This document shows positions 43,031-54,837 of a stretch of 64,000 nt of DNA, piece by piece. The notes under the pieces are model-generated. The model ran no database searches, was not told where the DNA came from, and worked only from the letters and a program-made list of their open reading frames with translations. Numbering within the stretch: the first letter of the stretch is position 1; the number at the start of each line of letters is the position of its first letter. Position numbers and translations under genes: made by a program. The stretch lies in contig JAGYXB010000797.1 of the NCBI GenBank assembly GCA_022495005.1, positions 1,612,001-1,676,000 on the forward strand, given 5' to 3'. This DNA comes from Rhyacophila brunnea. Taxonomy: Eukaryota; Arthropoda; Insecta; Trichoptera; Rhyacophilidae.

Positions 43031-43651
43031 TAGAGTTGGGTATTTCCCAAGAAAATCTCAATCTCGAGATTCGGGATTTCCAAAAATGATAAAATTTAAA
43101 ATTCTCGAGATTCGGAATTTCCAGAAAAGAATTCTCGAGAATTCTCGTGATATCGGGAAACTGTAAAAATTTTAAAATCAGTGTAAAACAGACAAATTCC
43201 AAAAAAATATGATTTTTTTTATTTATGTAAGAAGACAAACGACATAGAAGTGGGAAAACAAAAATAATTCAAAACATTACATATTAAAATAGAATTTCAA
43301 AAAACTCAGACTGTCAACCGCTGTGTCTGACAATCGCGTACGCTTTTGAGACACAAAATTCCTTGATGTTGCAAAAATTGTGCTCATTTTGAGTCGACGT
43401 TGGCTTAATTGTGTTAAATGCCCCAATCAGTCTTTGAACGTTTTGTGTTTCCTGTCCACTTTTTTCATATGGAAAATCGTTTTTTTTTTCAATTAATATT
43501 TGATAATAAAGAAATCCCGAATCCCCAGAAAAGATTCTCGAGATCTGGGATTACCCGAAATGTTAAAAAATTCAATTCTCGAGATTCGGGATGGAGAATC
43601 TCGAAAAATTCTCGAGAATTCCCGTCGGGAAATTCCCGAAACCCAACTCTA
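43031..43651. mobile_element. hAT element (621 bp) rich in CTCGAGA repeats
   Basis: Starts TAGAGTTGGGTATTTCCC, ends with the complement, and is flanked by a perfect TCTGTAGG duplication (43023-43030, 43652-43659). Both ends carry clusters of attctcgagattcgg. The interior lacks a usable transposase. Confidence 0.85.
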
Positions 43652-43847
43652 TCTGTAGGTACCTCTTCTTATTTGACCATCTATGGACTGCTTCCTCTGG
43701 GCTCCCATCAAGTAGGTACAATTTGAATAAACGTATCTCCAGCATGTGTTGATCATCGCATACCCAGTTCAATCACAAGATTTTTATAAAGGTGGATGGA
43801 CGATGGTTAAACCTAATTCTCCACACACCACCATTACTCAGGGGTGC

Positions 43848-44227
43848 ATATGAAGCGCGTAGTTTCAAAAGCCCCTAAAACGATTTTAGGTAGTGCTGAG
43901 AAAAATGACAAAAACGATTTTAGGTAGTTTTGAGAAAAATAAGAAAAAAATCATATCTATTAAATCTATGAACTTTATGTATTTATTTTTTAATTCGTTA
44001 TTCCGATTCGTTATTCGATTTCCATTTTAGGGGTATTTGAAAAACACACCAAACCATTTTAGCGGGTTTTGAAATTTACCCTAATTTTTGATCGTACATA
44101 TTGAAGGTTTTTAGGATTTTTTAAAGTACAATCTTTGACCATCATATAGGTAACAAATATATCCATCTAACTCCAAAATTTTCAAAAACCGTTTTATGGA
44201 GGCTTTTGAAACTAGGCGCTTCATATT
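43848..44227. mobile_element. Inverted-repeat element (380 bp)
   Basis: Ends atatgaagcgcgtagtttca and the complement of atatgaagcgcctagtttca, pairing over about 35 bases. The interior holds two gattttaggtagt repeats. No coding content; flanking duplication undecided. Confidence 0.6.
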
Positions 44228-44392
44228 ATATTGGCCGCAGAATCTTCTTTTCAAATGTGTCGATCAGTCCATCTAACTGTGAAACTATAATATTCTCTCT
44301 GTTTTACTTTGAAAACACCAACAAATTTAATATATATGTATTCTGTTAACAATAGAGCCATCTGCCTCTAACAATTTAGGATTCATCATCAT

Positions 44393-45025
44393 CAGCAGCC
44401 TGAATCTATTCACTGCTGGATGAAGGCCTTTCCAAGCTTATTTCACTTCTCTCGGTCCTGTGCATTGCGTTGCCACGTACTTCCGCAGAACGTTATCATT
44501 TCATCGATCCAGCGGCCTCTAAGTCTACCTTTCGGACGTTTTGTACCTCTTGGATAACACTGGATGACTAAATTTATCCAACGATTGTCCCTTCTTCGAG
44601 CTATGTGTCCAGCCCATTTCCATTTGAGGTTTTTTGCGAACTCTATTACATCGCAAACCCTTGTATGTCTCCTTATCCACTCATTCCTCTTTTTGTCCTT
44701 TGGCGTTATGCCTGACATGCACCTCTCCATACCACGTTGTGCATTTCTGGATCTCTCTTTTACTTAGGGTCCATATTTCACATGCATACGTGATTACGGG
44801 AAACACACACTGGTTGAACACTATGCGCTTTAGGCAAGTGGGAGGTCACGTTTGAAGACATTATTCAGGCGGCCAAAAGCACTTCATTCTAGCTTTATTC
44901 TGCGAACAATTTCATCAAATATTCATCCATCTATAGACAGCTGTTGTCCCAGATAGGTGTTTTTTAGTTTTTCACATGTTCGAGCTGAGTGCCATTGATG
45001 AGAATCTCTTTTTGGCCCGCAAAGC
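44393..45025 (-). mobile_element. RTE-like LINE 3' half
   Basis: The minus strand encodes MSGITPKDKKRNEWIRR, LKWKWAGHIARRRDNRW and CYPRGTKRPKGRLRGRW, ending in the catcatcat-type tail near 44390. Upstream (44770-45025) are broken pieces of the preceding reverse-transcriptase region. Confidence 0.82.
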
Positions 45026-45040
45026 AGTTGAACATAACTT

Positions 45041-45830
45041 TCACATATATGTGTAAACTATGATGGTGTCTGTCCTTGAGATCTGAATACTGTCTTCTTC
45101 CTGATATAGAACGGGCAATGCTTTCACGATAACGCAGATAGACATTTTTATGCTATTTTTCGTACAGTAGGAAAACTCTGGGTGGCCTACCCTACAAGAG
45201 GTCCAACTAACGGAGCCGCATATTTTTAGCGCAACTTCGATTCCCGGTCCCAGCATCACTTTGTTATCTATTTTAATACATGTTGTCTTTTGTAATGGAA
45301 TATTTTTAATAAGGTCAGCAATATGGGTGTAGAACAGCGATCTCGATAACTGCGTTTGGGCGGCCATTCACCCAAAACCACCTGGTTGCACCAAATCGCG
45401 GTGGTCGTAATCCTTACTTCCCCCATCCCTCAAATCCAAGTATTATTGTCACAAGACCAGGACGGTCATAAGAATACCTTAATTGCGAACAACATTCTGT
45501 GACTTCAAGACAGCCGTTGCGCGTAGTCAGCTCAAGCGAACAAACGAGCGCGTGTTGCCGCATTGCGTTATACAGACTGATTCAGAAGTTGTTCATGGGC
45601 TACGGCCAGGTCAACTATACTTTTAAATACCTGGCAAGCCGTGATACGGGCTCTCGTCATTCATACAACCTATCATCATGATTCATTAACCTCACCTATC
45701 ACATACCGGGTAAGCCAAACAAAAAATACCACGTGAGTGACAGTGCAACCAGACCACGGAGCTATCATCAACATCATAAAAAGGTCAGTGTCTGGCATCC
45801 TGTTAAATCACCCTACCCTTAGATCCGTGC
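45041..45830. repeat. Repeat R4, copy 1
   Basis: The minus-strand frame 45041-45367 has no motif I recognise. The following block (attattgtcacaagaccagg, aattgcgaacaac, caaccagaccacgga, aaaggtcagtgtctg) recurs at 47870-47945 and 48740-48835. Confidence 0.5.
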
Positions 45831-46570
45831 ATAAATTCTCCGGGTCACTTCGCTAATGTACCATTGATTTTTTTTCTTATGAAAGTTATAAGTATACATT
45901 CTAACATCGTTTGAAGCAAACTCCTCTCCCCCACCCCATAACTACCGTGTTTTTGGGGGCTAGGTCCACCCCATAGCACTGAATGTGACTAAGATTACTT
46001 TTTATTATGTCATCTATCACTTTTCCGTCGATTGGCAATATTGCGAATCATTTGTAAGCAGTTTAAAATTTAAAGCATAAATTTGTAACGTTATAATTTT
46101 ATTTATCTTAAAACCACCCTACCAAAATAAAATTTGAAAATTTCAAACGCAATTTTATTATTATTTTTCTAAAGTATTCATTAACAATACGTATTGGGTA
46201 AATTTTCCAGAATAATTTATAAATTTATTCGACACGTGTCCTACCCCCTCAGTGATACTATTTTGGATATCAATTTAAAGGGGATGCTCCTACCTACCAG
46301 AGGTACCTAGCGAAAAATACGAAGCTTGCAATTTGAGACATTTTTTTTGATAATTTACAATTTCAACTGTATAAATTAATACTTGTACTTATTTGAAAAC
46401 ATAAGTCAAAGATAAACTTACAATAATTGTTAAAAAAAATGTGAATTCGTTACATATTTACTTACACAGTTACGTTAGTATTACATTATAAAATTCATTT
46501 TTATTATTAAAATTCAGTTTATTAAGTTTTCAATTTTTCCTCGTACAGATTTTTGACTAATTCATAGTTT
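45830..46570. other. Spacer with no recognised feature
   Basis: No supported frame or repeat. Confidence 0.4.
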
Positions 46571-46599
46571 TAATATTTTTACAAATTTATCAGAATATC

Positions 46600-47300
46600 G
46601 GGATTGGAAACTATACCACGTGAGAGCAGGGGAAAATGCTTTAAGAGCAGAAGTGACCTACGTGCTTCAAGAGAATGAAAGGCGAGCATTCCTTGAAGAA
46701 AGTTAGTCGGAAAATACTCGTTTAAGAACCTGTGAAAAAGAAAATAATTATAAACTTTAAAATAAAGATAACGAATATTTTTTTTTCTGGACACGCTCTA
46801 ATACAAGCTTATAGGAAACCTCATAAGGCCTCCAAATAATGGACCAATACTCAAGAATACTCCGTACTAACGACACATAGAGTGTACGTAAAACAGTTGG
46901 ATTCTTGAATGGCTTGGCTTGTCTCATGAAGAATCCTAGAAGCTTGCTCGCACGCAATGCCGTAGAAGTGATGTGTGAGCGAAATGTAAACGTGAGTAAT
47001 TTATTTGACATATTATAGAAAATACATAATTTTGAAAAACACTTTCTGAGAGAATATATTATAACCAATAGAAAAAATCTTTTTTGAAAAAAGTTGTTAA
47101 AATATATTCTCTCAGAAAGTGTTTTTCAAAATTATGTATTTTCAATAATTAGAATGATACATTCTTAAATCTTGTGAATTATTCGTTGAATAAAAGAAAT
47201 AGTTAATTATGACATATTATAGTTGAATATAATTGGAGATCTTGATTTCGAAAAGTTAGTACACACACATTTATCAGTAGATATTAAAATCGAATTTATT
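46600..47300 (-). mobile_element. Jockey-like LINE C-terminus, interrupted
   Basis: The minus strand reads TFRSHITSTALRASKLLGF, then TLYVSLVRSILEYWSIIWRP and (frame-shifted) RYLYFKVYNYF...LEARRSL, the region downstream of the FADD motif in Jockey-like elements. A palindromic S2 fragment splits it at 47018. Confidence 0.75.
47019..47209. mobile_element. Palindromic S2 SINE fragment with 13-bp duplication
   Basis: TGACATATTATAG occurs at 47006-47018 and 47210-47222, flanking inverted arms acataattttgaaaaacac / complement around 47090, then the S2 3' end gaattattcgttgaataaaa. The tRNA head is missing entirely. Confidence 0.75.
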
Positions 47301-47589
47301 TTTTTTCGACCAAATTTCAATGGATCTGATGATTTCAACAGAACGTTTCATACCATATATTCTGGTAGACTATAGATTTACTGAATAAATTTTCAAAGGT
47401 TGCTGGTTCGTCATGAAAATCCGTATTCAATCCGTATTCAATCACTTCGCGGGGCATATTTATATTATGTTATTACACAAATATAATATGTAACACAACC
47501 AATCTCCTATCAAACATCATAACACGATATTTCACATCCAATCACATTCTATAACATACACATAAAGCCTGAGTAAATAAAGCTTATCA

Positions 47590-48840
47590 CGTAATTTTTA
47601 CAGAGCGCTTTCCCTGTCGACCTCCAAGCGCAAAGCGGCGCCATAAATGTCGTTACTGGTACATGAGGCAGTGATAACCAACTGAAGCGTCCGAAAACTT
47701 TTCAAGAGTGTCATATTTTGACTTAGAACTACGTCGTTCTTTGCGGTAAGTAATAGGGTGTAATGGCCGGTGTGGACACATCGCAATAATGTTATTAATG
47801 TATAATTAATGAAAACTGTTTGCGCCAAATATGGTGGCTGTCATTCTTTATTCCCCCACCTACCTCACATTCTTATTTATTATTGTCACAAGACCAGACG
47901 AGGACCAATGACGGATCATAAGACGACCGTAATTGCGAAGAATATTCAGTTAGCTTGAGTAACATCAAAAAAACGGTCGCGTTGCGGGCTTGTGATAACC
48001 TCAGCCGTCGTTAGCTACCGAGTGACTTAAAATGAATCTAAATTGCACTAAATCAGTCACGGTTTGAGTGAACGTTGCGTCTATATCAGTGATCCTCACG
48101 TAAAATTTAACTGTGGCCGCACAATTAATTGACATTGATGGTTCTATGAAAAAATAAACCTACATTTTATTTACTAAAAAAATGAATCAATTTATTTATA
48201 AATAAGTCCATTTAATAAAAGAGATTTGAACATTTAAGTAAGTACTTACATGTCTATTTATTTAAAAATAATGTAAATGGAAATTTCTCAATACCTATTC
48301 CCTTTCTCCAATGACAGCCGCATGGCTGCTTCTAAGCTTACATATTATGTCAACTGGCTTCAATATTAGTTTTTTATGAAGTGCATTACACTGAATGATC
48401 TTTCACAATATACAGTAGTAGGAGAAATCGACAATATTAATAAAGCAATTGTTGCCAATTCTTTGAATTGACTTGATTCTTGGTCAATGTATAACTTTGA
48501 CCAAAATTTTTCAACCGTGGTATTATTAAAATGGTTGTTAAGTACTTGGCCATGACACATTTCCAATAACGCATATGTAACGTTAGCCCAGTTAATTAAA
48601 TTAAATACTGAAAATGATGTTGGTGGCCGTACATGAGAACCATTGGTATATATTATTCATCCTGAACTTATCATCATCATTTATCAACCTCATATATTAT
48701 CATCCATCAACAGTGTGCCGTTAAGTGCCGTGTACCGGGTAGTCCAACAAACCATACCGCGCGAGTGATAGTGCAACCAGACCACGGATCCATCATCAAC
48801 ATCATAAAAGGTCAGTGTCTGTCATCCTGTTAACCTCCCC
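47590..48840. repeat. Repeat R4, copy 2, with hAT insertion
   Basis: Parallels 45360-45830: attattgtcacaagaccaga at 47880, caaccagaccacggatcca at 48775. It is interrupted by the hAT at 48087-48645. Near 47825 the plus strand has gccaaatatggtggctg, a YY1/promoter-like motif. Confidence 0.5.
48087..48645 (-). mobile_element. hAT element (559 bp) with transposase tail
   Basis: Ends CAGTGATCCTCACG and the complement of CAATGGTTCTCATG; flanks gtctatat and gtatatat (7 of 8). The minus-strand frame 48366-48566 reads LSISPTTVYCERSFSVMHFIKN, the hAT dimerisation motif. Same family as 23469-24384. Confidence 0.8.
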
Positions 48841-48844
48841 CCCC

Positions 48845-49330
48845 CACCAAAAACTGATAATTAAAAAAAAGAATAATACACAGTCTAGTGCTGTGTGTCG
48901 AAGCAAAATGATTCATCTCTTATCGTACATGTATAATATAAACACAAAAAAGGTTTGAAAGTTATTAGGAAAATAGTGTACGTAGGTATAAGTTTTCTTC
49001 ACAAATAAATTAAAAGGAGGGCGCTCGAGCTAACAGCGATCATCCCTAATCACATCGACGTCAGGTGTTATAGCTATAAATCGTATCAAAATGACTTTAG
49101 CCGTCAAATGTATATAAAATTATAATATAAACAATTTATATTTATGGATTGACTTAACATTTAGCTACTTATTGAAATTCTATATATATATATATACGAT
49201 TAATATACGATTTTGCTCTGCGTAATTATTTAACTTACACAAAGAGACAGGAGATCCTCTCTCTCTGTCACCTTCGATTTATGAATACTACAATATTTTT
49301 TTTGGAAACCGTATAAACTTTTGACTTTAA
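48845..49330. other. Spacer with no recognised gene
   Basis: A short poly(C) run near 48836 and an AT run near 49185 are the only structure. Confidence 0.4.
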
Positions 49331-49334
49331 AACA

Positions 49335-49600
49335 GGTTGAAAATACATCATTTTGAAAAACACTTTCTGAGAGAGTATATTATAACCAATAGAAAAATTC
49401 TTTTTTTGAAAAAAGTAAGCCACCCCGACGGGGAATCGAACCCTGTATCTCCCGGGTTTACGCCCGCCCCATCCGTCGCATTTACCAATATGCTACGGCG
49501 TGACATACTAATTGTGACAAATTTTCACTATTGGTCAATTTTAATACCTACTCATTAGCGCTCTTCCAAATCTTATTATTCGTTGAATAAAAGAAAAAGT
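49335..49600 (-). mobile_element. tRNA-headed SINE (family S2), minus strand
   Basis: Minus-strand head at 49420-49510 with B box GGTTCGATTCC and A-box-like TAGCATATTGG. The plus strand shows the same tttttgaaaaaagtaag and aaaaacactttctgagagag body as 41380. The 3' end beyond aaatacatca is missing, and a separate attcgttgaataaaagaaa lies at 49580. Confidence 0.65.
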
Positions 49601-49940
49601 TATTTAAGACAGGTTATTAAAATATTCTATGGTTTGCCCTCATATAAACATTAATAAACCATAATAATAAATGTATAAGAAAATTATCAAATTGGATTCA
49701 CTAATCCTAATATTTAAATATAAATTATGCTTGAATTATGAGATTTTCACTAACTACTATGCTTTATTTATATTATACGTCTTACCTAAGACGCAGTGCA
49801 GTGTGTTACCAATAACTATTGTTTGTGGATTTCGGAATCTTGTACGTATACAGTTCACCATATCACACTTCACCGTGAAATGTTGTATATTAAAGACCAT
49901 CCAACCTCTTTGGGTCTTATAGTACTGACATAAAGTTCAT
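49600..49940. other. AT-rich spacer
   Basis: The open frame at 49671-49922 has no recognisable motif. Confidence 0.35.
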
Positions 49941-49949
49941 GTCTAAATA

Positions 49950-50500
49950 AAACACCACATCTCAAAGGCATCAATTGCCTTACGTTTTCTTGCCTTCAGG
50001 GTCCACGACTCGACTCCGTATAGAAATATCGAGAACAAGAATGTTTGCATAAGCATCATTTTTATGGCAATCAAAATTCCCCGATCTTTCCATATAGTGA
50101 GATTTGCCTTTGAGATGTGGTGTTGGCGCCGAATGCTTCGCATTTCTTGGACGGAGCACAGGACGAACCAGTCAATCATCCAGAGACTGAAGATAAAGGA
50201 ACGGCTCTCGACGATATGTCTTAGAAGAATTCTGCAGTTTTTTGGACATATTGTCAGGCGCGAACCGGACTACCTGGAGAGACTAATAGTTTTGGGTAGC
50301 CTCCAGGAAAGGCAAAGCAGAGGAAGAGCGTCTGCGCAATGGAGCGACCAAGTAAAAGAGCTGACTGGGGGCACCATCCATTCTGCCCTGAGAGAAGCGG
50401 AAGATCGAGAAGGATAGAAAGTCTTGGTCGCTCAAAGGATAGCGAAATTTAAACGTGGTCACGATCCTCAGCCATGAGTGCACGACCAAGAAGAGAAGAA
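49950..50500. mobile_element. RTE-type LINE (family L3) 3' end with inverted 5' segment
   Basis: 50105-50485 (+) encodes WCWRRMLRISWTEHRTNQS, LRRILQFFGHIVRREPDYLE and WSDQVKELTGGTIHSALRE. 49950-50104 encodes, on the minus strand, the part that should precede it (TIWKDRGILIAIKMML, FLYGVESWTLKARKRK). The halves meet head to head at about 50104, with the tttgagatgtggtg sequence present on both sides. Confidence 0.8.
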
Positions 50501-50659
50501 ATAAAACACGGTTCTTGTCGGTTTGCCAGCAGCAAACAAATTTTGAAAATAGCCGATATACTGGATTATTTGTTAGGTTAGGTTAGTATTGTTGTTTTTA
50601 TTTAATAAAACGCATTTTTTTATAGTACTTATTCCACTTTAATTAATATATTAGGACCG

Positions 50660-50735
50660 GTTTCGTCCACCTCAGTGGGACATTTTCAACTCGGTTGAAA
50701 ATGTCCCACTGAAGAAAAAAAAAAAAAAAAGTTAG
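50660..50735. repeat. 16-bp hairpin followed by poly(A)
   Basis: gtgggacattttcaac, a 3-base loop and its exact complement, then aagaaaaaaaaaaaaaaaa. Just upstream is ggaccggtttcgtccacctc, whose minus strand resembles a decayed hammerhead-like GAAAC region. Confidence 0.6.
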
Positions 50736-50739
50736 GTTA

Positions 50740-51300
50740 AGTTTTCATTCTTGAATTCATGAATTTTTCCAAAATCAATTATGAAAATTGAATTAATGTT
50801 CATATTGAATCTAATATAATTGAAGAGCGTATAGTATTCGGTCGTCTCTTTGCGATAAGAAAGCTCACGGCGAACTGTGCCACGGTGAAATATTTTACGT
50901 ACAATTTACATGTAACTGTTTTTTGTACGAATAAAAATAACGGGAACGTGCTACCGTGTTAACTATTCAGAATAACCCTGCTGACGTGATTGACATGTGC
51001 GGATAGCCTTAGTTAAAGTGTCAAAATCCGCCAGGCAACGCAGCCGGGAAAAGGTTGCCCGCCGCCGAAATAGGCACTTCGGGCGCCGTTGGCCGTCGCA
51101 TAAAGCCTCCCAAAATAAACCTACCCCAGTTAAAGGGGTGCTCGGAGCTCGGCCAGTACTTAGGACTTTAAGTACGATGATTCGTACTCAACGTTCAAAA
51201 TATTTTTATCACTCGGATTTGTTTTCTTTTTGCGTACATATCTCGATAGAGATATTAAATTTATTTTGCAATAATTATGTAGTATCACACCCACAATAGC
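50740..51300 (+). other. Unclassified stretch with GC-rich frame
   Basis: The frame 50997-51299 is rich in Arg and Lys (SARQRSREKVARRRNRH) and CpG, unlike its neighbours. No family was recognised and no splice signals favour it. Part of 50920-50990 is shared with the start of the window. Confidence 0.35.
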
Positions 51301-51314
51301 CTTTTTCGCAGAAC

Positions 51315-51360
51315 AAATACGAATCCGTGGGTTGCAGGTTCAAACCGTGAGGACAAGTTT
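51315..51360 (+). repeat. tRNA-like SINE head fragment
   Basis: cgtgggttgcaggttcaaac contains a B box, GGTTCAAACC. No body could be followed. Confidence 0.4.
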
Positions 51361-51539
51361 AGTGCTCTAGTGCAAGGACTCAATGGGTTGGCGAATGGAC
51401 AATAACTATTCTTCCTAAACACATATGTTAATATAATCTTCTCTTTATGGATAGACAATACGATCCGGTTAAGTTCGTAACGGTAATTTACGTACTAAAT
51501 ATAAGTACCACGTCAATCGTCTTTAGATGTTTCCAGATT

Positions 51540-51975
51540 TCCAGATTTCCCTCTGATTAGCGACAGGTAAAACATCAATGGCGTCGACAGCTTCAAATAC
51601 CAAGGGGTACACATCACGGGAGATGGAATTTTGCAGAGAGAGCTGGCTATCCGATCGGGAATGGCTGGAGCAACATTCAACTCGATGCGGAGTATCTGGG
51701 ACTCACGACTGTACTAGGTCAAAACTAAATGCCGCCTATTCGACGCTTGCATTCTAACGGTGCTACTTTACGGTAGCGAATCATGACACCTTACGATGGC
51801 TCAAATCAACGGTATACTATATGAACCGTATACCTTCAAAAATAGATGTTTGCTGAGCAGCCTCTTATCACGACGTTGGACCTGGTTCGGTCACGTGATG
51901 CGGATACCAGAAGAGAACTTCAACTTGGCTTGCCTGTTTTTCAAGCCAACCAGATTCCGACGTCTTGGAAGGCCG
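51540..51975 (+). mobile_element. LINE fragment (RTE-type, family L4)
   Basis: Broken frames read GVDSFKYQGVHITGDGILQR, AGATFNSMRSIW, DACILTVLLYGSES and SRRWTWFGHVMRIPEENF, the reverse-transcriptase thumb and C-terminus of an RTE-type element. Related to 60670-60910. Several stops. Confidence 0.7.
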
Positions 51976-52096
51976 CTAAATACTATCTATATCAGTGTTT
52001 CCCAACGTGGGCGTATGCCCCACCAGGGGCAATTTGAATATTTTGGGGGACAATGTGCAAATCATTTTTTTTAACATATATAATTTACTTTTTTTG

Positions 52097-52860
52097 TTAA
52101 GGGGGGATATGCTCAGCGTAGGTCAAAATGAAGCTTTTTTTAAAAGCATGATCCTGGACATTCCTTAAACGTTGTAGTTAATCTATTTATATAATTTTAA
52201 ATCTTTATTATCCTTTATATTTATTTTGAACATTTGATGACTGCATAAAGTATTATTATTACATAAAATAGTATTCTTTTAAACCTCTCGCTCTAATGTT
52301 TTAGAATATAGTCATTTTTCAGTACATGCATGTGCAGTGGTGTTAAGATTTTTTACATTTATTAGTTTTTAAACGCATTTATAAAACCTTTAGTATAATT
52401 TATGTCGACATTATTATAGTGAAATATTTACGATAAAAAATTATATTGATAATCTCTGTGATCCCAAATTTGACAAGAATTGGGCATTTTATTATTCAAA
52501 AAATGGGCAAAATTAACGCATTTGAAGATAATTCTAAAGAAACTCATTATAAGCTATGTCTTTTACCATTCAAGTGTGATAAACATCCTATGAATGATTG
52601 CTTTATAATAATTATTGAACTAAGAATAAGGTAGTGTTTTTTTTTTAAATACGCCATTTCTTTTGGCATTCCCCAGTGGTTAAGCTACAACATACGGCCG
52701 TAGCCATAAATTGACAAACTATAATTGAAGTAGGGAGTAAAATGATGTTAACGCGCGTGTTTGAACATATACCGAACCGATTTTTTTTAAATGGTACATG
52801 TTCATACACGCGCGTTAACATCATGTTACTCCATACTTCAATTATAGTTTGCTAACTTAA
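52097..52860 (+). mobile_element. TTAA-type repeat, long copy
   Basis: Begins TTAAGGGGGGATATGCTCAG and follows the exon-like segment with frame damage, then the same interior as 845-1410. It ends in a foldback of about 58 bases (acaaactataattgaag... against its complement, 52708-52765/52795-52853). A right-hand TTAA was not seen at the expected place. Confidence 0.65.
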
Positions 52861-52877
52861 CTATGAAATTTTGATCA

Positions 52878-53095
52878 TGGAGATTTTTGAAGCGTTGAAG
52901 TGGGGCATGGCACAAATAATGTTGGGAAACACTGATCTATATAGTGTATACGGCGGAGCTATGAGATTCTGGTTTGACCTGGAACGAAGCAGGAAGTCTG
53001 GCGAGCGACAGGGATTCTTGGAAAGCGCACCTTGGTGTCCATTTATTCCAACTAAGGGGCAGATATGGCAGAAGAAGAAACATCGAAATATTTAG
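52878..53095 (+). other. Orphan open frame, possibly transposon-derived
   Basis: Frame MEIFEALKWGMAQIMLGNTD...GAMRFWFDLERSRKSGERQ...WCPFIPTKGQIW. Codon use looks more gene-like than its surroundings, and it is followed by an RTE-like tail (gaccttcatctagcggtaga). I do not recognise it; exon and element fragment are both possible. Confidence 0.35.
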
Positions 53096-53179
53096 TACGT
53101 ACTATTTTTTTTTTCAAATTTAAGATAAGGAGAGACCTTCATCTAGCGGTAGATTGGCCCCGGCTGATGACTCCGACTC

Positions 53180-53955
53180 TTAGAGTAATGAGTCTTTGCC
53201 ACTGATATGTATTTGATGTATATAATTCTAATTAAAGCCTAACGTCTAGGTGTAAATAATACACATGTATATTATATAACAGGCCATTATAGTCAAGCGA
53301 ATATGTCATGGCAATGTTTACCCGTGCCCAGGAAACTTTGGCAATAACTCCGTATTTATAGGTTTGGCCGCCAAATTGGCGTATGATTTGACTTCTGGGA
53401 ATATTTTCTTCAAAATAGATCGATACTTTCAAAGAAACAAGGGTAGTTTTTATTCGCACTTATTCCAGGGATGCAAAATAAAATGCAGACATTTTTGACA
53501 CATCCTTTCATCTATGGATAGTAAGTTGATTGCCGTGCACAATTGAGCACAAATAATCATTGACATTGACTGATTCTACTTAAACACACTAATATTGAAA
53601 AAAATGCAGAAACTTTAAAAAAATAGACTAACCAGGAACTCACATCAATCTTTATCCGTGAGAGTGCTTTCTCCCTTAAAGTTATCGACCCTTTCACGAC
53701 TAGACCAGTCTAAACTCACGAACAAGTATTTTTTCACATAAAAATATTTTCATCAAATCAAATATAGTTTGGACAGTTCACATCGAAAAAATTGTGCGCT
53801 TTAATCAATACAACATTTTATGAAACGGCGCGTCGCTACCAACGACAAACAAGTATTTTTCCTCGCTTCAGCTCATTAGTGTGCGTTTTTATCATTTTGT
53901 AATTTGTATAAAAACATTTGACATGTAGTTGCTATTAATTTATGTCTATTATATA
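53180..53955. other. Spacer with no recognised feature
   Basis: No supported frame or repeat. Confidence 0.4.
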
Positions 53956-53959
53956 TTAT

Positions 53960-54383
53960 ACTCCAGTGTGTGCTTCCCGTAATCACATATGCGTGTGAAA
54001 CGTGGATCCTAAGTAAACGAGAGATCCAGAAACTTAAAGTAGCACAGCGTGATAAGGAGAGATGCATGCTGGGCATAACGCGAAAGGACAAAAAGCGGAC
54101 TGATTGGATAAGAAAACAGACAAAAGTTTGCGATGTAATAGAGTTCGACAACCTCAAATGGAAATGAGCTGAACACATAGCTCGAATAAGGGACAATCTA
54201 TGGACAAATCTAGTCATTCAGTGGTACCCAAGAGGTACAAAACTTCGCAATTGTTCTGCAGTTCTACAGTTCTGCAGTTCTGCAGAAGTGCGTGGCAATG
54301 CAAAGCACAAGACCGAGAGAAGTGGAATCAGATTGAAGAGGCCTTCATCTAGCAGTAGATAGACTCAGGCTGATGATGATATA
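53960..54383 (+). mobile_element. RTE-like LINE 3' end
   Basis: VLPVITYACETWILSKREI, ERCMLGITRKDKKRTDWIRK and the tail gaggccttcatctagcagta ending in gatgatgat. Inside, ttctgcag is repeated near 54255-54285 in place of part of the conserved region. Confidence 0.8.
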
Positions 54384-54424
54384 TACTCCCTTTGTCGTGG
54401 TTACTCTTAACTTAGAGGTAGGTA

Positions 54425-54600
54425 AAGTCAAAACAAACCACAGTTATGAACGTGGTGACCTCAGTCTTGGGTAAATATTCCTGAGAATATCTCAGATGTA
54501 AACAACACGTGATATGTTACATCCAATGTTGGTCCTCATGATTCGTCTGAATAATACTTGGTCTGGTGGTGTGGGTAGGTTCGGAAGGGTTGTTTGCGAA
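54425..54600. repeat. Interspersed repeat shared with 20885-21060
   Basis: Shares ggtgacctcagtcttgggta and neighbouring sequence. Class unknown. Confidence 0.5.
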
Positions 54601-54837
54601 AATAGCCGGGCTCCTCGTTTAAAAATACACCTCTACAAAGGTTTTACAACGTAATCATATCATCTGTGACGCTATTAGAAAAGGATTGAGACACTCTTAT
54701 ATAAAGTGAATAGTACATATGCAGAATAATAATTGTTCTTATTTAAATTAATACTTTAGGAAAAACTTTCAGCGACGTTACGTACCTACCTGCCTACCGC
54801 CAATATTTCAATAAATTAATCACAATATTTTAAATAA

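Noticed and set aside
45041..45367. Host gene of 108 codons on the minus strand
   Set aside because: Lies next to repeat R4, has no motif and no second exon, and a related frame at 47598 is equally featureless.
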